Assembly: GCA_016934955.1 (NCBI GenBank)
Contig: JAFGRY010000012.1
Coordinates: 1-64,000 of the forward strand
Length of the DNA: 64,000 nucleotides
Direction of reading: 5' to 3'
Origin: a bacterium
Lineage (GTDB): Bacteria > Zhuqueibacterota > QNDG01 > JAGLOF01
In this document: one piece after another, positions 7,554-14,996 of the stretch
How the letters are laid out: each line of letters begins with the position of its first letter
Numbering within the stretch: position 1 is the stretch's first letter
Notes under the pieces: generated by a model
The model's input: the letters and a program-made list of their open reading frames with translations, nothing else
Database searches by the model: none
Told to the model about the DNA's origin: nothing
Program-made: the position numbers and the translations under genes

Positions 7554-8345
7554 TTACATAATGCCTTTGTGATATCCGCCGTCCACGGGGAAGGTGGCGC
7601 CGGTGATATAGGATGATTTTTCAGATGCCAGAAAAGCGACCAGGCTCGCGAGCTCTTCCGGCCGGCCGATTCTGCCGACGGGCATCTCGGCGGTCCGTTC
7701 CTGCATGACCTCGTCGACACTCTTTTTCGTCTTTTTCGCCCTGGCCTGCATGAGCTCGTTGACCCGGTCGGTGAGAATGTAGCCGGGACAGATGGCGTTG
7801 ACGAGAATGTTGTCCTTGCCCAGTTCATTGGAGAGGCTCTTGGTCAGGCCGATGACCGCCGGCCGCAGCACATTTGACAGCAGCAGGCTGTCAATGGGCT
7901 GCTTGGCGGAAATGGAGGTCAGATTGATGATTCTGCCCCATTTCTGCTGCTGCATGGAGGGGATCGCGGCCCGGCAGAGCCGCACCACGCTCATGAGGGT
8001 CAGCTGCACCGCCTGCATCCAGTTTTCTTCGTCGAGATCCATGAAGTTGCCGGGCGGCGGCCCGCCCGCATTGGTGACCAGAATATCGATGCGGCCGAAC
8101 AGGTCCATTGTTTCGGCGATGAGCCAGTCGATCTGATCAGCGGAGGTGAGGTCCACCGCCAGCGGAAACACGGAAACGCCCGTGCCGAGGAAAATGTCAT
8201 CGGCGGTTTTTTCCAGCGCCTCCTTGTTCCGGGAACAGATCACCAGTTTCGCCCCCTCTTTCGCCAGGGCCCAGGCGACCGCTTTCCCGAGTCCCTTGCT
8301 GGACGCGGTGACGAGAGCGACCCGGTTTTTCAGATCAAGATCCAT
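7554..8345 (-). CDS. SDR-family oxidoreductase with non-canonical active site
   Basis: 263 residues, Rossmann fold. TASSKGLGKA is the cofactor glycine motif, NAGGPPPG the NAG motif (93-99) and NLTS (141-144) supplies the usual Ser. At the YxxxK position the protein reads SNVLR (157-161), so the catalytic Tyr and Lys are replaced by Ser and Arg. Such substitutions occur in a known NAGGPPPG-containing FabG-like subgroup whose reaction is unclear to me. The start has a strong AAGGAGG. The gene follows the FAD subunit by 45 nt, which suggests a shared pathway. Whether it is a normal dehydrogenase is doubtful. Confidence 0.88.
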   Translation of the reverse strand: MDLDLKNRVALVTASSKGLGKAVAWALAKEGAKLVICSRNKEALEKTADDIFLGTGVSVFPLAVDLTSADQIDWLIAETMDLFGRIDILVTNAGGPPPGNFMDLDEENWMQAVQLTLMSVVRLCRAAIPSMQQQKWGRIINLTSISAKQPIDSLLLSNVLRPAVIGLTKSLSNELGKDNILVNAICPGYILTDRVNELMQARAKKTKKSVDEVMQERTAEMPVGRIGRPEELASLVAFLASEKSSYITGATFPVDGGYHKGIM

Positions 8346-8390
8346 ATAAACGCCTCCTTTCTGGAGCAGCAGATTGTCACCATTTCTGAC

Positions 8391-9521
8391 TCAGGCAAGA
8401 TCTTCCTTGGCGCCGAAGGAGCGGCCGAAGGCAAACTCGCTCATGTCAAAAGGCCACGTTTTGTTCACCATGTAGCCGGCGAGCGACTCCCCGAGCGCGG
8501 GGCCGAGCATGAATCCGTGACCGCTCATGCCGACGGAGCAGAAGAATCCCGCTACGCTCGTTTCATCGACAATGGGGCTGCCGTCCGGGGTCATGCTGTA
8601 GGAGCCGCTCCACTGCCTGAGAATGGCCACATCTTCGAGAGCAGGGATCAGCCGGCACATACGCCGGGCCATTTCAGCGATAAACTCCAGCGTCGACCCG
8701 GTGTCCCTCCCTTTTACCTGGTGTTCAGGCGTATAGCAGCCGATGAACTGGCCGGTGGTGCGCTGGACGAAATAGCCGCCCTCTTTCCGGTAGTCAACCA
8801 GCATGGGGATGTTCATGTATGCAACTCCCTCGGTGATGAGGGCTTCATGCCGCTCGGGTTCCACTTCCAGCTCAACGCCGGCCATGCGTCCCACTTCCCT
8901 GGCCCAGGGGCCGGCGGCGTTGACGATCATGGGCGCACCGTAGACGGCGCCGGACGCAGTGGTCACCGATTCCACCCGGCCGCTCTTCACGGTGATGCCG
9001 GTGACTTCATCGCCCCTGATGATCTCGCAGCCGTTTTTAACCATGTTTTCGGCATATGCCTGAACCACGAAGAAAGGACTCGCCTGGCCGTCGGACGGAC
9101 ACCAGGTGCCGCCCAGCAGCCCGTCGATATTGAGCATGGGCACGATCTTTTTGCACTCCTCAGCTGAGAGATAATCGACGTCAAGGCCGAACTGCTTCTG
9201 CAGAGCGACGGTTTTCTTGAATGTCTCCACTTTCTGCTCATCGTGAGCGAGAAAAATATAGCCGGAATTGGTCCACTCCACGTCCCGTCCCAGTTCCTCT
9301 TCCATGCGGGAGAACAGCGCCACCGACCGCATGGCGGTTTTGATGGTCGCGGGAGTGGAAAACTGCTGCCGAATGCCGGTGATGCAGCGGCCCGTTGAGC
9401 CGGCGGTGAGGTAGTCTTTTTCCAGCAGCAGCACCGTGAGGCCCTGTTTCGAGAGGTAGTATCCGGTGGCGGTGCCGATGATGCCGCCGCCGATAATGAT
9501 CGCATCGTATGATTTAGTCAT
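8391..9521 (-). CDS. FAD-dependent amino-acid/amine dehydrogenase, DadA/sarcosine-oxidase-beta-like subunit
   Basis: About 376 residues. DAIIIGGGIIGTATGYYLS is the FAD-binding glycine motif, followed by LLLEKDYLTAGSTG. The C-terminal GMSGHGFMLGPALGE is typical of D-amino-acid oxidase, sarcosine oxidase beta or HcnC-like proteins. ATG 9521 is preferred because AGGAA lies 6 nt before it; a GTG two codons earlier is possible. It overlaps the BFD-type gene upstream, and with the next two genes would form a dehydrogenase complex that passes electrons to a carrier and not to oxygen. Proline, hydroxyproline, sarcosine or D-amino acids are candidate substrates. Confidence 0.85.
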   Translation of the reverse strand: MTKSYDAIIIGGGIIGTATGYYLSKQGLTVLLLEKDYLTAGSTGRCITGIRQQFSTPATIKTAMRSVALFSRMEEELGRDVEWTNSGYIFLAHDEQKVETFKKTVALQKQFGLDVDYLSAEECKKIVPMLNIDGLLGGTWCPSDGQASPFFVVQAYAENMVKNGCEIIRGDEVTGITVKSGRVESVTTASGAVYGAPMIVNAAGPWAREVGRMAGVELEVEPERHEALITEGVAYMNIPMLVDYRKEGGYFVQRTTGQFIGCYTPEHQVKGRDTGSTLEFIAEMARRMCRLIPALEDVAILRQWSGSYSMTPDGSPIVDETSVAGFFCSVGMSGHGFMLGPALGESLAGYMVNKTWPFDMSEFAFGRSFGAKEDLA

Positions 9522-9789
9522 CGTCACTTCCTATAAATTCTTTGATGGGAACGGATACCAGGGGGGGGCGCGTTTTGGTGGCGCGGATCTCCGATACCGG
9601 TTTGCCGGTTTTTCGCGCCAGGATCTGCAGCACAAGGCGGCCGCAGGTGCGCCCCTGGCAGGGGCCGAGGCCGACGTTGAGAAACCGCTTCAGTTCCTCG
9701 GGATCGGTGATCCCGCCGTCAATGGCGGCTTCCACTTCGGCCTGGGTCACATCTTCACAGCGGCAGATGATGATGTCTTTGTCACTCAT
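9514..9789 (-). CDS. BFD-like [2Fe-2S]-binding subunit
   Basis: 91 residues. IICRCEDVTQAEVEAAI and LGPCQGRTCGRLVLQ carry the CxC and CxxxxC cysteine pairs of a bacterioferritin-associated-ferredoxin-like [2Fe-2S] domain. This module occurs as a separate subunit or fused domain in multi-subunit proline, hydroxyproline and amine dehydrogenases. It overlaps the ferredoxin gene upstream by 4 nt (ATGA) and the FAD subunit downstream by a few nt, so translation is probably coupled. Confidence 0.85.
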   Translation of the reverse strand: MSDKDIIICRCEDVTQAEVEAAIDGGITDPEELKRFLNVGLGPCQGRTCGRLVLQILARKTGKPVSEIRATKTRPPLVSVPIKEFIGSDDD

Positions 9790-10277
9790 TTGCTGTCCCT
9801 CCGGAAAAAGCGGACCCGCATGGCCGCATCCTTGTCAACTTCCAGAAATACGACCGGGGTCCGGTCCATGGCTTTGGTGTTGCGGACGTTCGTCACCCGT
9901 CCGCGTCCGCACTCGTTTCCGGCCCGGTCAAGCAGCGTCACCTCTTCGCCTTTTTCGGGAAGGGGCAGAAATTCATAGGGCATGCCGATCGTCGCCGTTT
10001 CCTCGCCGAAGGTCTTGTCGATCAGGAAAATGGCAAGGCCGGGACACTGGGCCACGCAGATGCCGCAGCCGTTGCAGAGGTCAAAATCGATGTTCGGTAT
10101 GTTGTTGATCGATCCCTCGATGGTGATGGCCTTGCGGGGGCAGGCGTCCGTGCAGGGGTTGCAGGGAATGTTCTGCACGCATTCGATGACCGCCACCGCG
10201 CCTTTTGCGAACCGTTCTTCCGTGGGGACGGTGATGTCCTCTATATCGAGATAGCCTTGATTCAGATAGGAGCTCAT
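9786..10277 (-). CDS. 4Fe-4S dicluster ferredoxin subunit
   Basis: 163 residues with two iron-sulfur motifs: CVQNIPCNPCTDACP (about residues 33-47) and CNGCGICVAQCP (about 68-79). The first motif is irregular, with an extra Cys-x-x-x pattern before the CxxCxxxCP core. The C-terminal half has no cluster motif and may dock to the flavoproteins. It overlaps both neighbours by 4 nt. Probable electron-transfer subunit of the flavin dehydrogenase. Confidence 0.85.
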   Translation of the reverse strand: MSSYLNQGYLDIEDITVPTEERFAKGAVAVIECVQNIPCNPCTDACPRKAITIEGSINNIPNIDFDLCNGCGICVAQCPGLAIFLIDKTFGEETATIGMPYEFLPLPEKGEEVTLLDRAGNECGRGRVTNVRNTKAMDRTPVVFLEVDKDAAMRVRFFRRDSK

Positions 10278-11704
10278 AAGCGGCTGGCCTCCTCTTGAAG
10301 TTTTTTCTCGCCCTGGCGAATCTTTTCGCCGAAGGGACCGGCCCGCAGTTCATCCAGACTTTCCTTGACGTGGTTCTTCAGTTCCTGCAGTTCGTCAGAT
10401 GATCCTTTCAGCTTCTCCACGGCGTCGAGACCGGCCAGCCGTCCCTCCAGCATGGCTGAGCTGGCCTCTTCGATGCTCGAAGCGTCTCCGGCGACATAGA
10501 GGCCTTCGACACTGGTTTCCATGAATTCATTTCTAATGGGAATATCTCCTCCCAGTTCAGGAATCTTTGCCATGCTGCAGCCGGCCTGGAAGAAGATCTC
10601 TACCGTCGGTTTGAGCCCGACCGAGAGACAGATCGTATCGCATGCGATATCCTGTTCGGTGCCGGGGATCTGCCGCCAGTTGTCGTCGAGCCGGACGATG
10701 GTGGCTCCTTCCACCTGTCCGTCGCCCCAGGTGGTTTGTATCGTGTGCCGGGTGAGAATGGGCACACCACAGCGGCGCAGTTTCGACGCGTGCACCTGGT
10801 AGGCGCCGATCACGGGCAGCGCCTCCACCACCGCGGCCACATCCACACCCGCCTGCAGGGCCTGGTAGGCGACGATCACACCGATGTTGCCGGCGCCGAC
10901 CATGAGCATCCGTTTCCCCGGGAGCACGCCGTACACGTTCATCAGGGTCTGTACGGCTCCGGCGCCGTAGACGCCGGGCAGGTCGTTGTTGGGAAGGGCA
11001 AGCATATTCTCGGAGGCGCCGGTGGCCACGATGATCTTTTTTGCCCGCACCCGGTGCAGACGATGATCCCTGATGACCGCCAGCTCTCCCGGAGCATAGT
11101 AGCCGACCACCGGTGTTTCGGTCATGATCTCTACATTGTCACCGAGCTGCGAAATGAGTTTGTCGCCGATATCGATGCCCCGGACACCGGCGTGGTGATC
11201 CCTGGACCCGAAAAACATGTGCGTCTGCTTGATCAGCTGTCCGCCCACCTTGGTGTTTTCTTCAAATACCAGGACCTTCGCTCCGAACTTCGAGGCGTAA
11301 ATCGCGGCCGAAAGGCCCGCCGGTCCCGCGCCCACGACGGCGACGTCGGTTTCCAGCAGCGGCATCTCCCGGCGGGGATAGGTTCTGCTCGACGGTTTGT
11401 TCTTCAGCTCGCCCCAGCCGTGCTGGGTGCGAACATCCATGCCTTCTTCGGCAAGGACCATACATGTCTTTACATTGGGAATGCCGTTCACCTGCATCAT
11501 GCAGGATGAACATTTGCCGATGGCGCAGAAGAACCCGCGGGGGCGTCCCAGCTTGAGGCTGTGACTCAGGGTTTTGTAGCCCGCGGCATGCAGGGCCGCG
11601 GCAATGGATTCACCTTCATTGGCATTGACCGGTTTGCCGTCAAACGTGAAGGTGATCGGTTTTCCCCTGTCGAACGACAGGATCGGGTGTTGGTCTAAAC
11701 GCAT
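10274..11704 (-). CDS. FAD/NAD(P)-binding subunit with N-terminal 2Fe-2S domain (HcnA/HcnB- or sarcosine-oxidase-alpha-like)
   Basis: 476 residues. The N-terminal ~90 residues are a small plant-type [2Fe-2S]-like domain (GESIAAALHAAGYK, CAIGKCSSCMMQVNG). The rest is a two-dinucleotide-domain flavoprotein: VAVVGAGPAGLSAAIYASK (FAD), LMVGAGNIGVIVAYQAL (NAD(P)-type) and YVAGDASSIEEASSAMLEG (C-terminal FAD contact). This is the alpha-type subunit of heteromeric proline, D-hydroxyproline or amine dehydrogenases. It begins inside the end of the HAD gene (10-nt overlap), linking it to that transcript. Confidence 0.87.
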   Translation of the reverse strand: MRLDQHPILSFDRGKPITFTFDGKPVNANEGESIAAALHAAGYKTLSHSLKLGRPRGFFCAIGKCSSCMMQVNGIPNVKTCMVLAEEGMDVRTQHGWGELKNKPSSRTYPRREMPLLETDVAVVGAGPAGLSAAIYASKFGAKVLVFEENTKVGGQLIKQTHMFFGSRDHHAGVRGIDIGDKLISQLGDNVEIMTETPVVGYYAPGELAVIRDHRLHRVRAKKIIVATGASENMLALPNNDLPGVYGAGAVQTLMNVYGVLPGKRMLMVGAGNIGVIVAYQALQAGVDVAAVVEALPVIGAYQVHASKLRRCGVPILTRHTIQTTWGDGQVEGATIVRLDDNWRQIPGTEQDIACDTICLSVGLKPTVEIFFQAGCSMAKIPELGGDIPIRNEFMETSVEGLYVAGDASSIEEASSAMLEGRLAGLDAVEKLKGSSDELQELKNHVKESLDELRAGPFGEKIRQGEKKLQEEASRL

Positions 11705-12381
11705 TGGCTCACCTTGTGATAGTGATGGTTGAACAGGTTAAGGATTTCCCGGGGAGAGGCGAGGCAGAAATCGGGAGCGGCGTCCCTGACACGGGCGCGG
11801 TCTCCGTACCCGTAGAGAGCCGCCGCCGTGACAATCCCGGCGGCTCTGCCGGCCTGCATGTCGAGCTCGGTATCCCCGATGATTACGGCTGAATCTTTTT
11901 CCCCTCCCGTCGCTGCAAGCGCGTATTCGATCATGTCCGGGGCCGGTTTCGCCCGCTCCACCTGTTCCGGGCCGACAACCATCGCGAAGCAGGAGAGCAC
12001 TCCCAGGCCGGCAAGAATCCGCCGGGCGGCGGCTCCGGGTTTGTTGGTGGCGACGATCAGTGTATGGGACGCCAGTTCAGCGAGCACCGTCTCCATGTCA
12101 GGGAACAGGGTCGTGTTGTCCAGGCAGTGGGTAATGTAAAATCCGCGAAAGATTTTCAGAAACCGTTCCTCTTCGCGTTCGGCATCGTCGCCGAGAATGG
12201 TGCGCAGAAACACATCCTTGCCCGGACCGATGGCGGCCCTGGCCCGCTCCGGCGGCAGGGGGGTGCGCTCCATGGCTGTGAGGGCGCGGTTGATACAGGC
12301 AGAAACATCGGGAAACGTGTCGACCAGCGTCCCGTCGAGATCGAAGATAACCGTCCTGAAGCGGCGCGGGTCGGTGCTCAT
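11695..12381 (-). CDS. HAD hydrolase, phosphoglycolate phosphatase-like
   Basis: 228 residues. Motif I is [10 protein letters not shown] with the Asp nucleophile, motif II VATNKPG, the motif III lysine lies in ERAKPAPDM, and motif IV is [12 protein letters not shown]. The four-helix cap after motif I is of the Gph/PGMB type. Probable phosphoglycolate or related small-phosphate phosphatase; substrate not fixed by sequence. Its start overlaps the DUF6485 gene by 4 nt and its end overlaps the flavoprotein start. Confidence 0.85.
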   Translation of the reverse strand: MSTDPRRFRTVIFDLDGTLVDTFPDVSACINRALTAMERTPLPPERARAAIGPGKDVFLRTILGDDAEREEERFLKIFRGFYITHCLDNTTLFPDMETVLAELASHTLIVATNKPGAAARRILAGLGVLSCFAMVVGPEQVERAKPAPDMIEYALAATGGEKDSAVIIGDTELDMQAGRAAGIVTAAALYGYGDRARVRDAAPDFCLASPREILNLFNHHYHKVSQCV

Positions 12382-12575
12382 CGGTGCAGCTCCAGGAAGC
12401 GGCGGATGGAGCGGTCCCAGGTACGCTCGACATCGTCAGGGAAATAGCAGGCCGGCAGCTCCCCCATGCGCCTGTGGTAGGCGATGCATTCACAGCAGAT
12501 CCCCTTGCGGGGGCAGGGGTCATAGGTGCAGTTGCAGGATTGCCTGTTTTTCTGTGTGTTGGCGCAGTCAGCCAT
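12378..12575 (-). CDS. DUF6485-type small Cys-rich protein
   Basis: 65 residues with seven cysteines: CxxT...[17 protein letters not shown], then [16 protein letters not shown]. This matches my recollection of the DUF6485 family, a short presumed metal-binding protein of unknown role in anaerobes and uncultured lineages. It overlaps the HAD gene by 4 nt and the DHH gene by 8 nt, so the three are probably co-translated. Confidence 0.8.
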   Translation of the reverse strand: MADCANTQKNRQSCNCTYDPCPRKGICCECIAYHRRMGELPACYFPDDVERTWDRSIRRFLELHR

Positions 12576-13542
12576 GATCCATCGTTCTCCAGAGGCGGAT
12601 AATCTCCGCTATGGTTTCACGTTTCTTTTTCAGCATGTCATCTTTACCGGTGCAGTCGATCGCCCCCGCACCGGCACCTGCATGCCCGTCGCCGATGTTC
12701 AGGCTCCTCATAATCTCGCCCACGTCCCGGGTCTCCCCGGCACCCAGACCCAGCGACATGGAAAAGGAAAGGTCATTGCTCTTGGTGCCCCTGCGGAACC
12801 GGTTTTTTATTTCCAGGACGGCCAGTGATTCCGGATAGAGCATATAGGCGAGATTCTTCTGAATCGGATCCTGCCTGTTATGAGCGGTCCGGTCCAGAAT
12901 CACGATTTCGTGCCCGGGATCGTGCTCATCGAAGGAGGCGTCCGCTTCCACCTGTTTCAGCATGCGGTTTTCTTCGTCCTTGAACGCCTCGTACCGTTCC
13001 CCGACCCATATTTCACGGCAGACGTCACCCAGAGAGCGGCGGGCGAGCTCATGCACCAGCCGGGTGAGGAAGAGGAACCGTTCATTTCTGTCGTCGTCCC
13101 GGAATTTCACGGCAGCGTCAATAATCGAGGCGGGCGTCTCTTTTCGCCACTCATCGATGCTCGCGTAGTCAAAGGAATCGATAATGTCAGCCTGAAGGGC
13201 CATATCGCTGAAGCGGTCGGGAAGGGGTGCCGATGCGGAGAAATAGTCGTAGACCACTCTCGCGCAGGATTTTTCAGGGGCGAATTTCCCCGGTATTTGC
13301 TGAGGATCGATATCCCGGTAGCGGAGATCCTCAAGGTTGCCTGCGTGGTGGTCGAACCACATACCGCAGACGGAGGGGCAGGGAAGATCGCAGACAACGT
13401 CACCTTCGGATGTGCTGACGGCGGCCCGTTCGATCATTCCCGGTCCGGTAAAGAAAATATGCTCCAGAGTGAGCGCATGAGCACAGATCGCCGCGCTGAT
13501 TACGCCGTCAAAATCATCATGAGTGACAATACGACTGTACAA
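12568..13542 (-). CDS. DHH-family phosphoesterase-like protein
   Basis: 324 residues. [10 protein letters not shown] near the N-terminus is the metal-binding DxDG-type motif, MWFDHHAGN is the DHH motif, and [11 protein letters not shown] near the C-terminus is the glycine-rich DHHA1-like motif. This is the layout of exopolyphosphatase-related or nanoRNase-like DHH proteins acting on phosphodiesters or phosphoanhydrides. It is the first gene of the minus-strand run; a promoter should lie in the gap after 13542. Specific substrate unknown. Confidence 0.8.
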   Translation of the reverse strand: MYSRIVTHDDFDGVISAAICAHALTLEHIFFTGPGMIERAAVSTSEGDVVCDLPCPSVCGMWFDHHAGNLEDLRYRDIDPQQIPGKFAPEKSCARVVYDYFSASAPLPDRFSDMALQADIIDSFDYASIDEWRKETPASIIDAAVKFRDDDRNERFLFLTRLVHELARRSLGDVCREIWVGERYEAFKDEENRMLKQVEADASFDEHDPGHEIVILDRTAHNRQDPIQKNLAYMLYPESLAVLEIKNRFRRGTKSNDLSFSMSLGLGAGETRDVGEIMRSLNIGDGHAGAGAGAIDCTGKDDMLKKKRETIAEIIRLWRTMDHG

Positions 13543-13854
13543 AACATCTGTCTCCGCGCCATTCAGAGTGATTTATATTTTACAGAAATTCGGCGTTTAA
13601 ATCAAGGCATATTTTTCCCGCGGGGAAGCGCGCGGGGGAGTCCGCCGGTTCTCCGGAAATGGCCCGAAACGCCCGGGCGGCGTTTCGTTTCACTGCATGC
13701 GCGGTCATCTCCGAATACCGGGGAAGAGTCCTGGTGCCTGTCTCCGGGCACATTTCATTTTGCAGCAAAACAGGGAGAATTAGTGCGATTTTAGGGGAAA
13801 AATTGAGAAAAAAAGGAGAAAATGGACCAAAATTAAAAATTTACGTTACATTAC

Positions 13855-13890
13855 CGTCACGGTTGTTACAGTGCCGTAACAGTCGTGACG
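13855..13890. promoter_or_regulatory. nested inverted repeat, possible operator
   Basis: CGTCACG (13855-13861) pairs with CGTGACG (13884-13890), and inside it TGTTAC (13864-13869) pairs with GTAACA (13876-13881), separated by AGTGCC. Only the 2-nt GT spacers are unpaired. Flanking GTTACA and TGTGACA words echo the inner arms. A two-tier dyad of this kind suits a dimeric regulator or a structured RNA. Confidence 0.5.
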
Positions 13891-14167
13891 AAATGTGACA
13901 AAAAAGCGGCCCTCTTGAGGGTGATTTGTTTCAGAATGGGATGCATAACGGGGGGGCGCTTTCAGAATGAACACAGGCGGACAGTATATCAGTAAAAGGA
14001 AATATGAACTATTAATTTGTTTTATCAGTACTTGAGATATGATAATTTTTTAGTAACATTTTCTAATTTTTGCGGGTACGGTTTTTGAACGTGGACAGGG
14101 TGAAACTATGATATACAGGAAAAGTGTTCTCCTACATTAGTTTCTTTGCCTCGGGAGCCCAGATGCG

Positions 14168-14212
14168 GCCATGGATCCCCTCCAACGATGCCATTGGAGG
14201 TGCATCCATGGC
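14168..14212. repeat. 45-bp imperfect palindrome
   Basis: GCCATGGAT (14168-14176) pairs with ATCCATGGC (14204-14212), and CCTCCAA (14179-14185) with TTGGAGG (14194-14200). The loop is CGATGCCA. As RNA it would be a stable long hairpin about 800 nt upstream of the surface cluster. Confidence 0.55.
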
Positions 14213-14344
14213 TGCAGCCTGGGCGACTTTTTTTTCAGTCTCGATCATCAGCGCTCACCGGCGCTCTCTCGATTACAATAAACACCGGCACAGCACGCAC
14301 CTGCCCATAACGCCTTTCTCATACGCCACTCTCAACCGGCAAGA

Positions 14345-14387
14345 GGGCGGTCCATGACCGCCCGGAGCCGACGGGGCGGCGGGCGGT
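14345..14387 (+). promoter_or_regulatory. mutually exclusive GC stems, possible attenuator
   Basis: GGGCGGTC (14345-14352) pairs perfectly with GACCGCCC (14356-14363) across a 3-nt loop. The same ACCGCCC strand (14357-14363) can instead pair with GGGCGGT (14381-14387). A T-run (GTTTTTTATTT) begins about 14 nt later. The arrangement resembles an attenuator switch, but no ligand-binding class is recognised. Confidence 0.3.
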
Positions 14388-14996
14388 GCCCTGGCCGGTG
14401 TTTTTTATTTCCCGCCGGTTTCCGAGGAGCCGTCCGTCCCCGTGCAGCATGCCTTCGGTTTCCCTGGCCGTTCCCGGCCGTGACACCGTCCGGCAGCACC
14501 GATTCAGGTGGATTTCAATCTGCAACAGCAGCGGCCGATCGGCGTAAGGCACGGCTGGTTGCCGTAAAAAAATCAGTCAATTGCAGGCGATTCCGTTACA
14601 TGTTCGTCATATCTGTTACGTTAGTTCAATCACTATGTCATTTATGCAGGAATTTTTTGCCGATTTTCCCTCATTTCTTTCCAGATTGGGATACATTTTT
14701 TCCGCGCGCTTTCACAATGCATGAGCCTCAGCGGGAGGCACACATTTTTGTCCGCTCTTATGTTTTTGTTTTTATGATGGTTGGATAAATATTTTTTCTC
14801 AATAATATATTGAAATGGAGCGGGGCACGCTTTTTGTATATTTTTCGCGCGCGCGCACGTAATAAAGCAGAATGATTTTCATGCATGAAAGAGCGGAGCA
14901 CAGACACAACTGAAGGTATCTCATCTACATCATCTGGATAACCGTCACACCGGCCGAAAGACGTTTCGCCTTCCCGTTATCTTCTCCCTGATCAAA

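Larger units (their letters stand above)
13543..14996. other. 1.45-kb gap with dyads but no convincing gene
   Basis: This stretch separates the minus-strand DHH gene from the plus-strand surface-protein cluster. Open frames inside lack ribosome sites and recognisable motifs. It holds a nested hairpin (13855-13890), a 45-bp palindrome (14168-14212), competing stems (14345-14387), a CGCGCGCGCG run near 14851 and A+T-rich tracts. GTTACA/GTTACG words recur (13845-13885 and 14593-14622). It should contain promoters in both directions and perhaps an untranslated leader of the surface cluster. Confidence 0.6.

Noticed and set aside
14354..14788. 144-codon frame in the gap before the surface cluster
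   Set aside because: No ribosome site, Arg/Cys/Phe-rich nonsense-like composition, and it crosses palindromic elements.
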